DNA of 64,000 bases from WHSW01 sp963821025 (GCA_963821025.1 CAWGCG010000005.1:558001-622000); one strand, 5' to 3'. Numbered from the stretch's first letter, positions 1-8,531 are shown. Numbers and translations: made by a program. The notes: generated by a model from the sequence alone, not told the origin.

Positions 1-1290
1 CTCCATCTCGGGCGCCGACGCCGTCCGCGGCAGCACCATCTGGATCGAGTGGCCGGTCGCCTTTCCGTAGCCGAAGTCGACCAGGCCCGCCTTCGCCGTG
101 CACCACTGGCGCGCGAACGGGCCGCCGCCGGTGTCGCAGCAGACGTGGGTGTCGGTGCGGGCGTCGTACATCCGCGGCGAGACGACCCAGCTGTACTTGT
201 CGGCGAAGTCGCGCTTCTGCGGCTTCGGGATCGTCACCTTGTTCCACGGATGGCGCGGGTCGACCGGGTTGCCGAGCGGGTCCTGAGTGACCAGCGGCGT
301 CTCGGTCTCGACCCAGTCATCGAAATACGCGGAGCCGAGCAGGATCCGGATCATCAGGTTGATCTCGACCAGGTCGGTTGAGATCAGCTCGCCGCCGAAG
401 ACGACGCCGGGCGTGACGTAGCGCTTGTTGCCCCACTCGTTCATCGTCTTGTAGTCGTAGTCGACGTAGTCGGGGTCGTCGAAGGCGCCCCAGTTGACCA
501 GGTTGGTCTCGCGATAGCCGACCATGTCGTACCCCGGCAACTCTCTGAGGAAGAAGTCGTAGAGGTCGTCGTGCATCGGCACACTGCGCTTGGTGTAGTC
601 GATGTAGCGCATCAGCCTCACGTAGTAGTCGGTCAACGTCTGATGGGTGATGTGCGCGCTGCAGCCGCCGGGCATGATCGTCGACGGGTGCGTGTGGCGT
701 CCGCCGAACAGGCAGTACATCTCGCGCGTGTAGCGCGAGACCTGCAGGGTCTCGAGGTAGAACTCGCCTGTGAACGGGTTCAGCGAGCGCATGATGTCGG
801 CGATCGTCCGGTAGCCGTGGATGTCGGAGTTCGGCGCCAGCTCCTGCTCGGCCTTCGCCAGCAGCGAGGGGTTGGTCTCGGAGACCATCTGCTCGCAGAA
901 ATCCACGTTCGCCATGCAGTCGTTGAAGATCGCGTGGTCGAACATGTAGTCCGCTGCCTCGGCGAGGTTGAAGGCGAGGTCGCCGAGCGGCGGCGGCTTC
1001 ACCCCGTAGGCCATGTTCTGGTTCAGGCACGAGCAGGTGCAGTGGTTGTCACCGCAGATGCCGCAGATCCGGCTGGTGATGAAGTGGGCGTCGCGCGGAT
1101 CGATCCCCTTCATGAAGATGTCGAAGCCGCGGAAGATCATCGAGGTGCTGTAGCACTTGAGCACCTCGTTGTTCGAGAAGTCGATCTCGGTATGGATCCC
1201 GAGGCTGCCGACGATCCGAGTGATCGGATCCCACGACATCTCCTTGACCATGACCTTCGAGTCGCCGCGCGGTGTCTCCACTGTTGCCAT
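1..1290 (-). CDS. hhyL: [NiFe] hydrogenase large subunit, actinobacterial group 1h type (3' end missing)
   Basis: Catalytic large subunit of an H2-uptake hydrogenase. 430 codons are visible; the gene runs off the left edge, so the C-terminal nickel-binding DPCxxCxxH motif and the maturation cleavage site cannot be seen. The N-terminal nickel ligands lie in RICGICGDNH (about residues 74-83, Cys76 and Cys79). The Gly-Asp-Asn-His continuation is, from memory, typical of the high-affinity actinobacterial (group 1h/5, HhyL) clade. The ATG at 1290 follows a GAGGAG ribosome site, 18 bp after the small-subunit gene, so the two are co-transcribed. Hydrogenases of this clade oxidise H2 at atmospheric levels in Mycobacterium, Streptomyces and Ralstonia; that role here is inferred from family membership. 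Confidence 0.93.
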   Translation of the reverse strand, partial: MATVETPRGDSKVMVKEMSWDPITRIVGSLGIHTEIDFSNNEVLKCYSTSMIFRGFDIFMKGIDPRDAHFITSRICGICGDNHCTCSCLNQNMAYGVKPPPLGDLAFNLAEAADYMFDHAIFNDCMANVDFCEQMVSETNPSLLAKAEQELAPNSDIHGYRTIADIMRSLNPFTGEFYLETLQVSRYTREMYCLFGGRHTHPSTIMPGGCSAHITHQTLTDYYVRLMRYIDYTKRSVPMHDDLYDFFLRELPGYDMVGYRETNLVNWGAFDDPDYVDYDYKTMNEWGNKRYVTPGVVFGGELISTDLVEINLMIRILLGSAYFDDWVETETPLVTQDPLGNPVDPRHPWNKVTIPKPQKRDFADKYSWVVSPRMYDARTDTHVCCDTGGGPFARQWCTAKAGLVDFGYGKATGHSIQMVLPRTASAPEME

Positions 1291-1308
1291 CTCTGAATCT
1301 CCTCTTTC

Positions 1309-2379
1309 TTACGAGTAGTTGCGCGGCCTGTAGCCGGTTGTGAGCGTCGCCGCAGGCTTGCGCCATTCCGGCTCGACGTCGTACTTGTTCTTGATGTTGC
1401 GGTGACGGAAGGTCCTGAACAGCGGACCGAACGTGAACTTCTCCAGGTTCGCCGCCATCGAGCCAGCTTTGTCCTCGTCCATGAACGGCATGAACTTGTC
1501 GGGGAACCCGGGCATCGTGCAGGCCATGCAGATGCCGCCCACGTTGGGGCAGCCTCCGTAACCGTCGACCCAGCCGCGGACCGGGACGTTGCACTTGACC
1601 ACCGGCCCCTTGCAGCCGAGCTTGACCAGGCAGCGCGGGTCGTCGCCGTACTCGGTCGCGAACTGGCCCTCCTCGGCGAAGCCGGCCCGGTTGCAGCCCT
1701 CGCGGACCGTGCGGCCGAAGAGCCAGCGGGGTCGCAGCTGCTCGTCGAGGTCGGGCACCGGCGCGCGCCCGGCCAGGTGCAACGCGAGGTAGAGCAGCAC
1801 CTCGGTCATGTTGTCGGGCTGGGCCGGGCAGCCGGGGATGTTGACCACCGGCAGGCCGGCGACCGACTTCCAGTCCCAGCCGAGGTGGTCGGCCACCCCC
1901 ATGGCGCCGGTGGGGTTGTTCTTCATCGCCGGGATCCCGCCGTAGGTGGCGCAGGTGCCGATCGCCACCACGGCCGCCGCCTTCGGCGCCAGCCGGTCGA
2001 GCCAGTCGCTGGTGGTGATCGGCTGGCCGGTCTCGGGATCGTCGCCGATCGCCGCCCAGTAGCCCTCGCCGGCGAGCCTCTCGTTCGGGATCGAGCCCTC
2101 GACGCAGAGTACGAACGGGTCGAGCTCGCCGCGCTCGGCTCGCCACCACCACTCGATGAACTCCGAGCCGTTCTCGTAGGCGAGCACCGGGTTGTGGACG
2201 ATCACCTTCGGCATCCCCGGGATCGACTGGGTGATGATGTCCTCGAGGCTCGGGTTCACCGCCGAGGTCATCGCGACCGAGTCGCCGTCGCAGGACAGCC
2301 CCGTCGTCATCCAGATCACGTGGGCCTCGACCGCCTCGGTCTTCGCCTGGTCGGGAACGAACTCAGTCGTCAGGGACAT
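1309..2379 (-). CDS. hhyS: [NiFe] hydrogenase small subunit, actinobacterial group 1h type
   Basis: Electron-transfer subunit carrying Fe-S clusters, 356 aa. Motifs in order: LSCDGDS (about 28-34), IGTCATYGG, NIPGCPAQPDNMTE, then the medial/distal cluster cysteines in GCNRAGF, LGCKGPVVKCN and GGCPNVGGICMACTMPG. The usual CxxC near the N-terminus is CxxD (Cys30, Asp33). This matches the 3Cys/1Asp proximal cluster known from the Ralstonia eutropha actinobacterial-type hydrogenase. No Tat signal peptide or C-terminal membrane anchor is present, as expected for this clade. An in-frame TTG lies 6 bp upstream (2385), but GAGGAG is spaced 9 nt from the ATG at 2379, which is preferred. It follows hypE and precedes hhyL on the same strand. 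Confidence 0.94.
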   Translation of the reverse strand: MSLTTEFVPDQAKTEAVEAHVIWMTTGLSCDGDSVAMTSAVNPSLEDIITQSIPGMPKVIVHNPVLAYENGSEFIEWWWRAERGELDPFVLCVEGSIPNERLAGEGYWAAIGDDPETGQPITTSDWLDRLAPKAAAVVAIGTCATYGGIPAMKNNPTGAMGVADHLGWDWKSVAGLPVVNIPGCPAQPDNMTEVLLYLALHLAGRAPVPDLDEQLRPRWLFGRTVREGCNRAGFAEEGQFATEYGDDPRCLVKLGCKGPVVKCNVPVRGWVDGYGGCPNVGGICMACTMPGFPDKFMPFMDEDKAGSMAANLEKFTFGPLFRTFRHRNIKNKYDVEPEWRKPAATLTTGYRPRNYS

Positions 2380-2404
2380 CTCCAACCTCTCCTCGTTTCA
2401 CCAA

Positions 2405-3502
2405 TCAACAGATCCTCGGCAACGGATCACCGGCGAGCAGGTCCATCACCCGCCGGCCACCGAAAGCCGTCTTCACCAAGACCATCCCGGGCGGCTCCGC
2501 CCGGACCTCACCAAGCTCGGCCGCCCCCTCGCAACCGGGCAGCTCGCGCAGCGCCGCGACCGCGTCGGCGGCGGCCTCGGGGGCGACAATCGCGACCACC
2601 ACGCCCTCGTTGGCGACGTACATCGGGTCGATCCCGAGCAGCTCGCAGGCGCCGGCGACGTCGGGGCGCACCGGGACCTCAGCCTCACGGACCTCGACCG
2701 AGACCCCGGAGGCGCGGGCGAGCTCGTTGAGCACGGTGGCGACGCCGCCGCGGGTCGCGTCGCGCATGCAGCGCAGCCGCTCCCCCGCGACCTCCATCAG
2801 CGCATCGGCAGCGGGCCAAAGCGGCCGCGTGTCGGATTCGATCTCGGCCTCGAGTCCGAGCTCGCCGCGGGCCAGCATGATCGCCGTGCCATGCTCGCCG
2901 ATCGTCCCCGAGACGACCACCCGGTCGCCCGGCTCGAGCGCCGCCGGTGACAGCCTCGCGCGCGGGTCGAGGCGCCCGATCCCGCTGGTGGTGATGTAGA
3001 TGCCGTCTCCGTGACCGCGCTCGACCACCTTGGTGTCGCCGGTCACCACCTCGACCCCGGCGGCGCCGGCCGCGGTGGCGATCGCCTCGACCTCGGCGCG
3101 AAGCACGTCAGCGTCGAGACCTTCCTCGAGCACCAGCGCGAGGCTGACCGCGAGCGGCTCGGCGCCGGCGACGGCGAGGTCGTTGACGGTCCCGTTGACA
3201 GCCAGCTCGCCGATCGAGCCGCCGGGGAAGCGCAGCGGGCGGACGACGAACGTGTCCGTGGTCAGCGCCAGGCCGAGCCCGTCGACCCGGACGGTGCCGG
3301 CGTCTGCGAGCTCGTCGAGCGCCTCCGAGGCGAATGCCGGCGCGAGCAGACCCTCGATCAATGTCTGGGTCGACTTGCCGCCGGCCCCGTGGGCCATCGT
3401 GATCCGCTCGTCCTTGAACCGGGGGCGCTTCGAGCGGGTCTTTTCGATGATCTCGAGGATCCGCTCCTCCCGGTTGCTGACCGCGGTCTCGGCGGGGCTC
3501 AC
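2405..3502 (-). CDS. hypE: Hydrogenase maturation protein HypE
   Basis: HypE dehydrates the carbamoylated C-terminal cysteine to a thiocyanate, supplying cyanide for the NiFe(CN)2CO centre. The 365-aa protein has the PurM/AIR-synthase fold: the glycine-rich MAHGAGGKST segment near the start, NGTVNDLAVAGA, GDTKVVERG and DATRGGVATVLNE. It ends in the diagnostic PRIC with the acceptor cysteine last. The GTG start overlaps the hypD stop by 4 nt (GTGA), indicating translational coupling. Its partner HypF is not in the window. Confidence 0.96.
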   Translation of the reverse strand: MSPAETAVSNREERILEIIEKTRSKRPRFKDERITMAHGAGGKSTQTLIEGLLAPAFASEALDELADAGTVRVDGLGLALTTDTFVVRPLRFPGGSIGELAVNGTVNDLAVAGAEPLAVSLALVLEEGLDADVLRAEVEAIATAAGAAGVEVVTGDTKVVERGHGDGIYITTSGIGRLDPRARLSPAALEPGDRVVVSGTIGEHGTAIMLARGELGLEAEIESDTRPLWPAADALMEVAGERLRCMRDATRGGVATVLNELARASGVSVEVREAEVPVRPDVAGACELLGIDPMYVANEGVVVAIVAPEAAADAVAALRELPGCEGAAELGEVRAEPPGMVLVKTAFGGRRVMDLLAGDPLPRIC

Positions 3503-4629
3503 GCGACCGCCTCCTCGGGGCGCCCCTTGCTGTGGGCGTAGCGGCCGTAGTTGTAGTAGGCGGCGCAGGCGCCCTCCGGCGAGACCATGCAGGTGCCGAT
3601 CGCGTGCTCGGGCGTGCAGGCGGTGCCGAACACCTTGCACTCCCAGGGCTTGATCACACCCTTGAGCACCTCGCCGCACTGACACGCCTTGGGGTCGGCG
3701 ACGCGCACCCCCGGCACCTCGTAACGCAGCTCAGCGTCGAGATCGGCGTAGGCGTCGGAGAGCTTCAGCGCGCTTTGTGAGATGAACCCGAGGCCGCGCC
3801 ACTCGAAGTGCGGGCGCAACTCGAAGACCTCGGCCATCACCGCGAGCGCAGCCTGGTTGCCCTCGTAGGGGACCACCCGCTTGTACTGGTTCTCGACCTC
3901 ACAGCGCCCGTCGCGCAGCTGGGTCAGGATCATCTGGATCGACTGCAGGATGTCGAGCGGCTCGAACCCGGCGGTGACCAGCGGCCTGCCGTAGTCGGCG
4001 GGGATGAACTCGAACGGGCGGGCGCCGACGATGGTCGAGACGTGGCCCGGGCCGATGAACCCGTCGAGACGCAGGTCGGGCGACTCGAGCAGTGCTCGTA
4101 GCGGCGGGACGATGGTGACGTGGTTGCACATGCAGAGGAAGTTCTCGACCCCCTCGGCCTTGGCGCGCTTCAGGGTCAGCGCCGTCGACGGCGCGGTCGT
4201 CTCGAAGCCGATCGCGAAGAAGACCACGATGCGGTCGGGGTTCTGCTTGGCGATCCGCAGGGCATCGAGCGGCGAGTAGACCATCCGGATGTCGGCGCCG
4301 GCGGCGTTAGCCTCGAGGAAGGTGCCGTCGGAGCCGGGGACTCGCATCATGTCGCCGAAGCAGGTCAGGATCACCCCGTCCTCGCGAGCCAGGGCGATGC
4401 CGTCGTCGACACGTCCCATGGGGATCACGCAGACCGGGCAGCCGGGCCCGTGAACGAGCTCGACGCTCTCCGGGAGCAGGTCGTCGATCGCGTACTTGTA
4501 GATCGAGTGGGTGTGGCCGCCGCAGACCTCCATCAGCTTGTAGTGGCGGCCCGGCTCGGTCGCCGCGAGGATCTCGCCGGCAAGCGCCCGGCCGAGCTCG
4601 GCGTCGCGGAACTCGTCGACGAATCTCAT
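3499..4629 (-). CDS. hypD: Hydrogenase maturation protein HypD
   Basis: Scaffold Fe-S protein on which, with HypC, the Fe(CN)2CO group is built. It is 376 aa, the family's usual length. Visible motifs are MEVCGGHTHSIYK (catalytic Cys and His), HGPGCPVCV, FAIGFETTAPS and a C-terminal cysteine-rich 4Fe-4S region (ACQCGEVL, WECKVFGTACTPEHAIGTCMVSPEGAC). The ATG overlaps the stop of the upstream HypC-like gene (ATGA), and its own stop overlaps hypE (GTGA). Confidence 0.97.
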   Translation of the reverse strand: MRFVDEFRDAELGRALAGEILAATEPGRHYKLMEVCGGHTHSIYKYAIDDLLPESVELVHGPGCPVCVIPMGRVDDGIALAREDGVILTCFGDMMRVPGSDGTFLEANAAGADIRMVYSPLDALRIAKQNPDRIVVFFAIGFETTAPSTALTLKRAKAEGVENFLCMCNHVTIVPPLRALLESPDLRLDGFIGPGHVSTIVGARPFEFIPADYGRPLVTAGFEPLDILQSIQMILTQLRDGRCEVENQYKRVVPYEGNQAALAVMAEVFELRPHFEWRGLGFISQSALKLSDAYADLDAELRYEVPGVRVADPKACQCGEVLKGVIKPWECKVFGTACTPEHAIGTCMVSPEGACAAYYNYGRYAHSKGRPEEAVA

Positions 4630-5000
4630 AAAAACGCCGCCGCCTCCTCTGCTCCCGCAGGAATATCTTGTCCGCGGCTACGCCGCGGACTGTGGCTTCT
4701 GCTCCCGCGTCCGGGGGCGGCGGGTTGCGACTGCTCCACTGCGGCGATCGCGGTGCCGGCGTGAACGAGCAGCTCGTCGCCGTCGGCGACCCCCTCGACC
4801 AGTGCGATCTCGACCGTCCGTTGCTCGCCGGCCTCGTCCTCACAGAGCGCCAGCTCTCTCGCGGCATCAATCTTCAGCACCCGCATCGGCTCGGCGACGT
4901 CGCCGCACGTCGTGCATCCACAGACAGGGCCCGCCGTCTGCTCCGCTTCGCGTCCGCGGGCGGCGGGGTCCGCGGAGGGATTGATGGAGTCGTGGCGCAC
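4626..5000 (-). CDS. HypC/HupF-like protein with variant N-terminus (CGCTTCGD)
   Basis: A 124-aa second HypC-like chaperone. After about 25 polar residues comes CGCTTCGDVAEPMRVLKID and a short beta-rich OB-fold core ending near GDELLVHAGTAIAAVE. The C-terminal 35 residues are Arg/Ser/Gly/Ala-rich and probably disordered. Classic HypC starts with MCLAIPG and uses Cys2; here an internal CxxC-type motif replaces it. I recall similar CxTCxD-bearing HypC relatives in actinobacterial hyp clusters. The GTG start shares one base with the hypC stop (TAGTG), and the stop overlaps hypD. It may be an extra Fe(CN)2CO carrier or specific to the group 1h enzyme; the role is inferred from position. Confidence 0.75.
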   Translation of the reverse strand: MRHDSINPSADPAARGREAEQTAGPVCGCTTCGDVAEPMRVLKIDAARELALCEDEAGEQRTVEIALVEGVADGDELLVHAGTAIAAVEQSQPAAPGRGSRSHSPRRSRGQDIPAGAEEAAAFL

Positions 5001-5278
5001 TACTCGATCACGCTCGCCTTCAGCTCCTCGAGCTCGGCCTCGTAGTCCGAGCCCATCCCCTCGAGCAGCTTCAGGGTCGATTCGGCTTCGGCCTCGTCGA
5101 CCTTGGAGATCGCGAAGCCGACGTGGATCAGGACCCAGTCGCCGGGCGCAGCCCCATCCCCGTCGGCGTCGAGGAGGCCGATATTGACGTTGCGCTTGAC
5201 CCCGGCGACGTCGACGAGCGCCAGACGATTCGACTCGTCGACCAACTCAACGATCTGGCCGGGAATAGCCAGGCACAT
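5000..5278 (-). CDS. hypC: Hydrogenase maturation chaperone HypC
   Basis: Small chaperone that with HypD assembles and delivers the Fe(CN)2CO unit to the hydrogenase large subunit. It is 92 aa with the canonical start MCLAIPGQIVE (Cys2 is the essential ligand), the core LALVDVAGVKRNVNIGLL, and GDWVLIHVGFAISKVDE before an acidic C-terminus. It is the first gene of the hyp-hhy operon. The 144 bp upstream, to the PadR gene, are the probable promoter region; an AT-rich patch with ACGC-TATAT-GCGT lies near 5321-5333. Confidence 0.96.
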   Translation of the reverse strand: MCLAIPGQIVELVDESNRLALVDVAGVKRNVNIGLLDADGDGAAPGDWVLIHVGFAISKVDEAEAESTLKLLEGMGSDYEAELEELKASVIE

Positions 5279-5422
5279 CGCTCCGCAAAACCTCCACCCG
5301 TCGGGGTCTCCGATCTCGGCGACGCTATATGCGTGGGCCAGACTCGGTAAGTGTATTCTTCACCCAAAGGCGACCGCGCGCGCCGACCAAGCCGTCTCCC
5401 TCTTCGAGACCGACCGTTCTCG

Positions 5423-5860
5423 CTACCGAGGCCCTTGCGCGTCGCGCCCCTGGGCGGCGACCCGGTGGGCGGCGATCCGCCCGGCAACGGCGCGATGGCG
5501 CGGATTGGCGGCCGAGACCCGCCGGGCGCGTAGATAGCGATCGAGAAAGGCGTCGATCCGCCGCTCGCCCTCGGCGAGGTCGGCGGCGCGGCGGTCGAGC
5601 TCCGCCGTGCCCACATCGGTGAGCGCGTATACCCGCCGCCGCGGGCCGGCCTCCGACGGCTGCCAGGACGAGGTCACCAGGCCGTCCTTCTCGAGCCGCC
5701 GCAGCGCCCGGTACAGCGCCCCCGGGTCGGAGTGGTCGAAACCGAAGGCCCCGAGGTTCTCGGCGAGCTCGTAGCCATGAGCCTCGCCCTCTCGCAGGAG
5801 CAGCAGCAGGCAGGGCCGGACGAAATCCTTCGGCAGCCCGGAGCTCAGCGCTTGTGGCAC
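5423..5860 (-). CDS. PadR-family transcriptional regulator (copy 1)
   Basis: A 145-aa PadR-type winged-helix repressor. The wing and recognition region read HGYELAENLGAFGFDHSDPGALYRALRRLEKDGLV, followed by the PadR C-terminal dimerisation helix (LDRRAADLAEGERRIDAFLDRYL). The GTG start was chosen because it aligns with the start of the paralogue at 6804-7247 and is preceded by AAGGG; an in-frame ORF extends 25 codons upstream without support. About nine in ten residues match the paralogue over the first 130. It lies upstream of and co-oriented with the hyp operon, so it could regulate it, but its target is not shown. Confidence 0.88.
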   Translation of the reverse strand: MPQALSSGLPKDFVRPCLLLLLREGEAHGYELAENLGAFGFDHSDPGALYRALRRLEKDGLVTSSWQPSEAGPRRRVYALTDVGTAELDRRAADLAEGERRIDAFLDRYLRARRVSAANPRHRAVAGRIAAHRVAAQGRDAQGPR

Positions 5861-6064
5861 CAGGGACCCTTGCTGACCATGTCGCTCTTGGCCACGAACC
5901 GCGTCTCCTCTCAGCCGCCGGCAACGCGGCCACAAGCCAGTTTATCTCCCCAATCCGGCGGCGCTGCTGCGCCTGGCAGGCAGCCGCTCGGAGCCATTCT
6001 CAGCTCGGCGTTAAGGTCGCGTCGGGCGGGTAGTAAGAGCGATGGAGCGAAGAGGAGGAGCGAA

Positions 6065-6298
6065 ATGCCCGACGAGAAGGACGAGACAGGCTTGGACGAG
6101 GAGGACGTCCCGTCGACGCACTTGCACGCACACGGATCCGGGATCGAAGAGGCGAACGAGCGGCCGCGTGAAGAAGAAGTCGAGGGGGAACTGCTCGACG
6201 ACGATCAGGACGATGCGGCCGAGGCCACCAACACGGGTGGGGCCACATCAGGTGGACCTCCGAAGCAGGACGCAGGCGAGGATCCCTCGAACGTCTGA
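6065..6298 (+). CDS. Small acidic hydrophilic protein, unknown function
   Basis: A 77-aa protein made largely of Asp, Glu, Gly, Ser and Thr (for example DEKDETGLDEEDVPST and EGELLDDDQDDAAEA), with no hydrophobic segment, so it is probably disordered. The ATG has an excellent ribosome site (GAGGAGGAG, 4 nt before the start), which is the main reason to believe it is expressed. A similar-sized acidic protein is encoded convergently at 6443-6673, and both are flanked by PadR paralogues. I recognise no family. Stress-related hydrophilin is only a guess from composition. Confidence 0.6.
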   Translation: MPDEKDETGLDEEDVPSTHLHAHGSGIEEANERPREEEVEGELLDDDQDDAAEATNTGGATSGGPPKQDAGEDPSNV

Positions 6299-6323
6299 TA
6301 CCGAGGGTCATTGATCTCAGCTG

Positions 6324-6355
6324 TTGGGGGCAGGCGGCAGATGCCGGCGCCCCAA
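6324..6355. terminator. Hairpin between convergent small genes
   Basis: TTGGGG at 6324-6329 pairs with CCCCAA at 6350-6355, and CGGCA-GA-TGCCG forms the inner stem. It lies just after the acidic-protein stop (6298) in the 144-bp convergent gap before the gene ending at 6443. There is no T-tract, so termination is only suggested. Confidence 0.35.
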
Positions 6356-6442
6356 ACGCCCGGAACCACTCGGTCGCCGAATAGCTCGCGCAGCCGCCCC
6401 GCCCTGACCGTTGCGACCTCGGTCGCTCGCCTGGCGCGACGA

Positions 6443-6673
6443 CTACCTGCGTCGTTCGGCGGCGTCCCGATTGCCGTGAGGCTCGGTTGGCGTTCGTCGG
6501 CCGGTGGCGCCCGTTCGGTCGCCTAGACCGCCCTGGTCGTCGCCCTCGCCCCCGGTTCCAGCGGTCTCCTCAATATCCGGGTTGTCTTTTTGCTTGGCTC
6601 CCTCGGCGCCTTCCTTGTCGGCGGCGTCGATGCCGTGCTTGCTCTGGGTCTCCTCGTCACGTTCCGAGTCCAT
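6443..6673 (-). CDS. Second small acidic hydrophilic protein, unknown function
   Basis: A 76-aa polar protein: acidic and Gly-rich in the first two thirds (MDSERDEETQSKHGIDAA, then EETAGTGGEGDDQGG), ending in an Arg-rich tail. The ATG at 6673 is preceded by GGTGGAG. The ORF could be extended 81 codons upstream, but that part has no ribosome site and runs into the PadR gene. It resembles the protein at 6065-6298 in length, composition and opening residues (M-x-x-E-[KR]-D-E-T). No family is recognised. Confidence 0.5.
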   Translation of the reverse strand: MDSERDEETQSKHGIDAADKEGAEGAKQKDNPDIEETAGTGGEGDDQGGLGDRTGATGRRTPTEPHGNRDAAERRR

Positions 6674-6803
6674 ATCTCCACCTTCGGGCGCGCGCCTACC
6701 CGGTGCTCCCGCGGACAAACCGATCAACGTTCGCGGCGGGCGGACGTCCATAAAGTGAATTTCGCTTTGAGTCTGCAAACTCCCGAGGCGGACCGACGTT
6801 CCC

Positions 6804-7247
6804 TCACGGTCGCGAGTATCGGCGCAAGTCGCGGTCTCGGACCGCGGCACGATGCGCGGCGATCCGCCCAGTGACCGCGCGATGGCGCGGATTGGCGACC
6901 GCGACGCGCCGCGCACGCAGATAGCGATCGAGGAAGGCGTCGATCCGGCGCTCGCCCTCGGCGAGGTCGGCGGCGCGGCGATCGAGCTCGGCGGTCCCGG
7001 CCCCGGTGAGCGCGTAGACCCGCCGCCGCGGGCCAGACTCCGACGGCTGCCAGGACGAGGTCACCAGGCCGTCCCTCTCGAGGCGCCGCAGCGCCCGGTA
7101 GAGCGCTCCCGGGTCGGAGTGATCGAATCCAAACACGGAAACGCTCTCGGCGAGCTCGTAGCCGTGGGCCTCGCCCTCGCGCAGGAGCAGCAGCAGGCAG
7201 GGCCGAACGAAATCCTTCGGTAGCCCTGAGCTCAGCGCGTGCGGCAC
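6804..7247 (-). CDS. PadR-family transcriptional regulator (copy 2)
   Basis: A 147-aa PadR-type winged-helix regulator, nearly identical to the one at 5423-5860. Differences cluster in four residues of the first helix (SVSV versus NLGA), a few single substitutions, and the last 12 or so residues. The GTG start gives VPHALSSGLPKDFVRP. It lies upstream of a small acidic protein gene on the same strand. The segment looks like a local duplication of a PadR-plus-acidic-protein unit followed by rearrangement. Confidence 0.88.
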   Translation of the reverse strand: MPHALSSGLPKDFVRPCLLLLLREGEAHGYELAESVSVFGFDHSDPGALYRALRRLERDGLVTSSWQPSESGPRRRVYALTGAGTAELDRRAADLAEGERRIDAFLDRYLRARRVAVANPRHRAVTGRIAAHRAAVRDRDLRRYSRP

Positions 7248-7352
7248 CGCTTGTGCTTCCTGCTCAGTTGGACGCTGACCAAATCTCGACTCCTGCCGCC
7301 GTCGCCCGGCAGCGGCACGGAGCCAATCCGTGGCCGGCTTTGCGGTCCGGCC

Positions 7353-7958
7353 TCAGCCGGCTTCGGAGAAGCGGCGCTCGACCTCGGCCCAGTTGACGAC
7401 GTTCCAGAACGCATCGAGGTAATCGGGGCGCTTGTTCTGGTATTTCAGGTAGTAGGCGTGCTCCCAGACGTCGACCCCGAGGAGCGGCGTCTGGCCGGCG
7501 GAGATTGGCGTGTCCTGGTTGGGAGTGCTGGTGACGGCGAGCCCGGAGCCGTCGTGGACCAGCCAGGCCCAGCCGGATCCGAACTGTCCGATGCCGGCGT
7601 TCTTGAACTCCTCCTTGAAGGCGTCGAAGGAGCCGAACTTGTCGTCGATTGCGGCGGCGAGGTCGCCCGACGGGGCGCCGCCGCCGTCGGGGCTCATGAT
7701 CTGCCAGAAGAAGCTGTGGTTGGCGTGGCCGCCGGCGTTGTTGCGAACCGGGCCCTGCTTGTCGTCCGGCAGCGAGCCCAGGTTCTGAAGCACCTCGTCG
7801 ACGTCTTTGTCGGCCCACTCGGTTCCCTCGAGCGCGGCGTTTGCCTTGTCGACGTAGGCCTGGTGATGCTTGTCGTGGTGAACGCGCATCGTCGCTTCGT
7901 CGATATGGGGCTCGAGCGCGTCGTAGCCGTAGGGCAGGTCGGGGACTTCGTAGGCCAT
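7353..7958 (-). CDS. sodA: Fe/Mn superoxide dismutase
   Basis: Converts superoxide to H2O2 and O2 in the cytoplasm. It is 201 aa, normal for the family. Metal ligands are visible: His in MRVHHDKHHQAY, His in NNAGGHANHSFFW, and Asp and His in the signature DVWEHAYYLKYQ. Whether Fe or Mn is bound cannot be read from the sequence; GGxG-type context near IGQFGSGWAWLV fits Mn or cambialistic enzymes. The ATG is preceded by GAGGAGGAA. No signal peptide is present. Confidence 0.96.
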   Translation of the reverse strand: MAYEVPDLPYGYDALEPHIDEATMRVHHDKHHQAYVDKANAALEGTEWADKDVDEVLQNLGSLPDDKQGPVRNNAGGHANHSFFWQIMSPDGGGAPSGDLAAAIDDKFGSFDAFKEEFKNAGIGQFGSGWAWLVHDGSGLAVTSTPNQDTPISAGQTPLLGVDVWEHAYYLKYQNKRPDYLDAFWNVVNWAEVERRFSEAG

Positions 7959-8024
7959 TCTTCCTCCTCGATCGATTCCGGATGGAATCTAGCCGAGGAC
8001 CGAGCAAAGCCCCGAGTCGCCCCA

Positions 8025-8531
8025 TCAGGTGTCCTGCACGGCGACCGCGGGCGCGGAGAGCACGCAGGCCTCGACCGCATCCGGTTCGACGTGGGTGACC
8101 GCCAACCCGAGGGCCGCGGCCTTGGCCGGCAGATCGATCCTGGTCCAAGCGGAGAAGCGCCGTCGCAGGGTGGAGACGATGATCTCGTCGAACTCGCCAC
8201 CGTGGACCGCGTCCTGGATCGCCGCGAGCGGGTTCGGATCGCCGACGTGGCCCTCGACCCTGCAACCGGCCGCGGCGCGCAACAGCGGCAGGGCCGCGCG
8301 CAGGTTCGCAACCGCCTCCTCGCGGCCGTGATCCTCGGGATCGACTACGCGGTGAAGCCCCGCGGCGGTCGCGGGAACGACGAGCTCGAACTCGACCGGA
8401 CCTCGCCGGGCACGGTGGCGCACGGCCTCGAGCAGCGCCGGCGTCGCTGCGGTGCGGTTGGCGACGACGAGCACCCTGGCGGTGGCCGAGATCGAGCCCT
8501 GCACCCCGGCTCCAGCTTTTGTGGCAATCAT
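8025..8531 (-). CDS. Universal-stress-protein-like alpha/beta protein
   Basis: A 168-aa protein with a Rossmann-like beginning (ARVLVVANRTAATPALLEAV) and a GEFDEIIVSTLRRRFSAW segment resembling the UspA C-terminal region. The classic G-x2-G-x9-G-S/T nucleotide-binding motif is not clear. The truncated gene at 63781 begins with a related pattern (SRVLVVVAQAIAGG). ATG at 8531 was used; an in-frame GTG lies one codon upstream. It is probably a stress-related nucleotide-binding protein; substrate unknown. Confidence 0.6.
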   Translation of the reverse strand: MIATKAGAGVQGSISATARVLVVANRTAATPALLEAVRHRARRGPVEFELVVPATAAGLHRVVDPEDHGREEAVANLRAALPLLRAAAGCRVEGHVGDPNPLAAIQDAVHGGEFDEIIVSTLRRRFSAWTRIDLPAKAAALGLAVTHVEPDAVEACVLSAPAVAVQDT

